Assembly: GCF_905147045.1 (NCBI RefSeq)
Contig: NC_065899.1
Location: 446,501-510,500, forward strand
Direction of reading: 5' to 3'
DNA length: 64,000 nucleotides
Origin: Nymphalis io
Lineage: Eukaryota; Arthropoda; Insecta; Lepidoptera; Nymphalidae
Shown one piece after another: positions 61,172-64,000 of this stretch. Both the position numbers and the translations under genes were made by a program. Within the stretch, counting starts at the first letter, position 1. Every line of letters starts with the position of its first letter. The notes below the pieces were generated by a model. The model was given only the letters and a program-made list of their open reading frames with translations, made no database searches and was not told where the DNA came from.

Positions 61172-61476
61172 TACCACTTTTTTTTTTTTAAAGAATAGGA
61201 AGGTGGACGAGCATATGGGCCACCTGATGGTAAGTGGTCACCAAACGCCCTTAGACATTGGCATTCTAAGAAATGTTAACCATCGCTTATAGCCAATGCG
61301 CTACCAACCTTGGGAACTAAGATTTTATGTCCCTTGTGCCTGTAATTACACTGGCTCACTCACCCTTCAAACCGGAACACAACAATATCAAGTATTGCTG
61401 TTTTGCGGTAGAATATCTGATGAGTGGGTGGTACCTACCCAGACGAGCTTGCACAAAGCCCTACCACCAGTAAACT
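61172..61476 (-). repeat. Family-B repeat, complete
   Basis: Poly-T at left, CACCTGATGGTAAGTGGTCA, then the core, ending GCCCTACCACCAGTAAAC. Directly followed by the R1-like fragment. Confidence 0.83.
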
Positions 61477-61484
61477 GCCAACAC

Positions 61485-61675
61485 GGTAGCATGCGAAAGC
61501 GATCCCGTGGCGCTCCTCGTTAATACGGAAAGGGTACCGCTGGTTTTTTAGTGGGTATTCCGATGTTCGGGGCGTACTCGGCGCCTCGGACATCGTCGAG
61601 CTCCACATACCCGCCCCACAACGTTCCCGTGGGGGAAACGAGGAACGCGTTTTTCTAGCGTTAAAAAATAAGGTA
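61485..61675 (+). mobile_element. R1-like LINE 3' UTR fragment
   Basis: This segment matches, in the opposite orientation, the 3' UTR of the R1-like fragment at 21.8 kb: both contain TCGGAATACCCACTAAAAA (here read on the minus strand) and the CGTTTCCCCCACG stretch. Sense is plus, ending near GCGTTTTTCTAGCG and an A-rich run. It abuts a family-B repeat at 61172-61476. Confidence 0.65.
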
Positions 61676-62007
61676 CCACTACCAAAAAGCGATCGAGTTT
61701 TCTTAAGAATCTAATACATACTGATGATATATACTTACAAGCTGCTAGCATACTCGTGGAATAACTTATGCTTTATTCCCAGTAGCACTTCCTATAGAAC
61801 TATAAACTACACTTAAATATTCAAATCTTATACATAGTTCATGAAACACATGCCAATAAAGAATAGACTTAACAATGCCGGAAGATTATTGATAAAATAA
61901 TATATATAATTGGAATTAATTGATTGTTTTGTCATTGTAGAAGTTGTAAATTGCATTATTAACTTAAATAGAATATTATTTAAGCGATACTATGGTCGAT
62001 GTATTTT

Positions 62008-62070
62008 TCTTTCGAATGTCAATAATGACAGAAAGAGAAATCAGTGTTTAATTAAACACACGCCAAATAA
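62008..62070 (+). repeat. Short dispersed repeat, family G, copy 2
   Basis: TTTCGAATGTCAATAATGAC, AGAAAGAGAAATCAGTGTTT and AATTAAACA parallel the copy at 43.7 kb. Confidence 0.5.
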
Positions 62071-64000
62071 ATAACACCGGTTTATAAATAAGGCCGTTAT
62101 TGAATAGTAATTAGACTGATACGTAACATTAATATATCTTTATTTATATTATAGTTTGACAAAACATTACACTTCCATCGTATATTTTCTTGTAATATAT
62201 TATTCAAACAAAAAAATATAATCATATACATTAATAACTTCAATATTTATAATTTAAGCTATTTAAACACAATAGTATTTATAAACAAAAAAATATATAT
62301 TCCTAAACATACACAAAATCAATAAATATATATATATATATTTTTTATAAATATAAAAGATTATTATCTTACATTGTTATTTATTTCATTTATCTTTTAT
62401 AAACTTATGTCAACCTGTATCAGTACTTTTAACACTTCTTCAAACTATATATATTAATATATAATTTAAATATGTTATTTATATGAAGTAAATAGGAGAA
62501 AATAACAATGTCATATTAAAAATAATGTAATAGTCGGTACTTATTCTAATTCTAACCACAGTGTGCAAGTCATTTTTTCTTTATCAGCAGGTGTTAACTA
62601 TTGGTCCGGCCACGAATTTAATTTTTTAATTTCGTATCTGGTCTGGGTGCAAGCCCTTTAAAGTTATAGATTCATAAAAAATAATAATAAAAAATTAGCT
62701 AAAAAAGCATATTGCAAATTAGTCAATTTTACGCTTTTTAAAAACCGATTTTAACAATATGTCTGTAATAACTTGCCAGATGGCAGCCAGGTGACCTATC
62801 AAGGTGTGTCGGCTACAATATTTTTTTAATTAACTGATAAGGAAGGGTAAGGAAAATGAAAAGCGTTATTCCTGAAAGAAAATTCTTTTATTATCTGATG
62901 ATTTATTTTTTTAATCGAATTACTTTTTTTCGATTCCATTCTTTTTTATACGTAAAATATATAATTTTACAATATGTGCCATATAAACGTTAACCTAATA
63001 TAATATGAAATATGAGAATAGACTTCAATTAACTTTATTCATGGTGGGATTAGTTACAATTACCGACACAAACAATGGCGAAGCCAAGAGGATACCTCGG
63101 TGGTTATGATAGCCCCCATAAAGCCTTTTACCATTACAAAAGACACCGAATACAAATGCTAAAACAATATCTGTTACGAATAATTTTATTTAACGTTACC
63201 CTTATTAATATTGCCCAAATTTATTAAAAAATCATTCGTAATATTTACATTTAACATACTAACTAATTGAATATTCTGTTGTCATCTATAAACAAATAAA
63301 GTAGATGAACTATAACTGTTTGTATTAAATAAAATCGAACTAAATAATCGTGCTTCCCGCTATAATGGCACTTCGTATTTAACGCGATTCCATGAAGCTG
63401 TTATGCTGTAAACGCTCATTTTATATTAAGACGTTTCTATTCTAAAACAATATAGTTAAGCATGCCATTAATACGATTCAGAACAAATGTCGTATCATTT
63501 TACTGATACCCGTTATTATATTTGAAACGACATTGACGACTGTATGGTAATATGATTATATCTCTCTCTCTCTCTATTATGTGCATTCCGTATTCAAAAT
63601 AAAAAAAAAATTAAATTTCAACAAAATTCAACAATATTATTTTGTTCTTATCTACAAAGGAAATAATATTTAAGGTGGAATATATCGTCGTCGAAGACTT
63701 AATTTTATAATTAGTTTCGAATAGTTAGACCTTAAAATTAAATTTATATTGTGCTTAATTGTCGAGGCAATCTTGGGCGCAATATCAGAGATGTGACGCT
63801 CCACGTTTCGCGGCGTCGCCCTTATAAACAGTATAGCCAACGAGTATTATATTATATCACACCCTGCAGCCGGTACCAGTGGCGGTAGTGAAGATAAACT
63901 ACTTTGACTTTGAAATCGCTTCATTGGTCGAAATTTTTGATGTTTGATTGGCAGCGAACTTTGGAAGTAAAATTGAAGTGGATAATAAATGGAGTCAAGA

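Larger units (their letters stand above)
58819..64000. other. Repeat cluster followed by AT-rich non-coding DNA
   Basis: 59.0-61.7 kb is mostly a TA microsatellite, three SINEs, a family-B copy and an R1-like fragment. From 61.7 kb to the end nothing coding was recognised; a GC-richer patch near 63770-63900 could be regulatory or the edge of a feature outside the window. A short TC microsatellite lies at 63560-63577. Confidence 0.5.

Noticed and set aside
1..64000. CRISPR arrays, rRNA genes, operon-like clusters or phage genes
   Set aside because: No regularly spaced direct repeats with unique spacers, no rRNA sequence, and the intron-containing genes and SINEs show a eukaryotic (lepidopteran) genome.

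Overview
The window reads as butterfly/moth nuclear DNA, probably a nymphalid. It is AT-rich, carries many copies of a tRNA-headed SINE that resembles the Metulj class described from Heliconius (recognised from memory), has intron-rich genes with GT-AG borders, and contains RTE- and R1-type LINE fragments. Four protein-coding genes could be reconstructed exon by exon with the reading frame kept across every junction; the rest is introns, intergenic DNA and repeats.

Layout. 1-8.5 kb: repeats, a candidate TATA promoter with a 5' exon (about 4.12-4.23 kb) and a perfect E-box palindrome (4.68-4.72 kb). 8510-12442 (+): regucalcin copy 1, five coding exons, 312 aa. 12926-18899 (-): regucalcin copy 2, four coding exons, 304 aa, tail-to-tail with copy 1. 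20.5-22.7 kb: a repeat block ending in a decayed R1-like LINE 3' end. 22.7-26.6 kb: no coding signal; may hold the long 3' UTR of otu. 26642-34796 (-): ovarian tumor (otu) homologue, 14 coding exons, 777 aa, with OTU protease, Tudor and low-complexity proline/asparagine-rich regions. 38027-40027 (-): multi-repeat beta-thymosin (ciboulot-like), five coding exons, 208 aa. 40-56 kb: AT-rich DNA, probably partly the 5' intron of thymosin, with a GC-rich candidate first exon near 52 kb. 56756-58804 (-): a young 5'-truncated RTE-type LINE with an intact 668-aa reverse transcriptase ORF and a 14-bp target-site duplication. 59-61.7 kb: a cluster of SINEs and other repeats. 61.7-64 kb: AT-rich, nothing coding recognised.

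The genes do not form an operon-like system. Regucalcins are calcium-binding gluconolactonase-fold proteins, Otu is a germline deubiquitinase/RNA-associated factor, and thymosin binds actin monomers. The points most worth follow-up are the built-in isoform options: three interchangeable 114-nt cassette exons in thymosin, and a phase-symmetric Tudor exon, a splice donor overlapping an in-frame stop, and a NAGNAG acceptor in otu. Others are the inverted regucalcin pair with one extra intron, a SINE carrying an inverted duplication inside its own target-site duplication, and several perfect inverted repeats. I saw no CRISPR array, rRNA gene or genuine tRNA gene, and nothing I would call a wholly new system.
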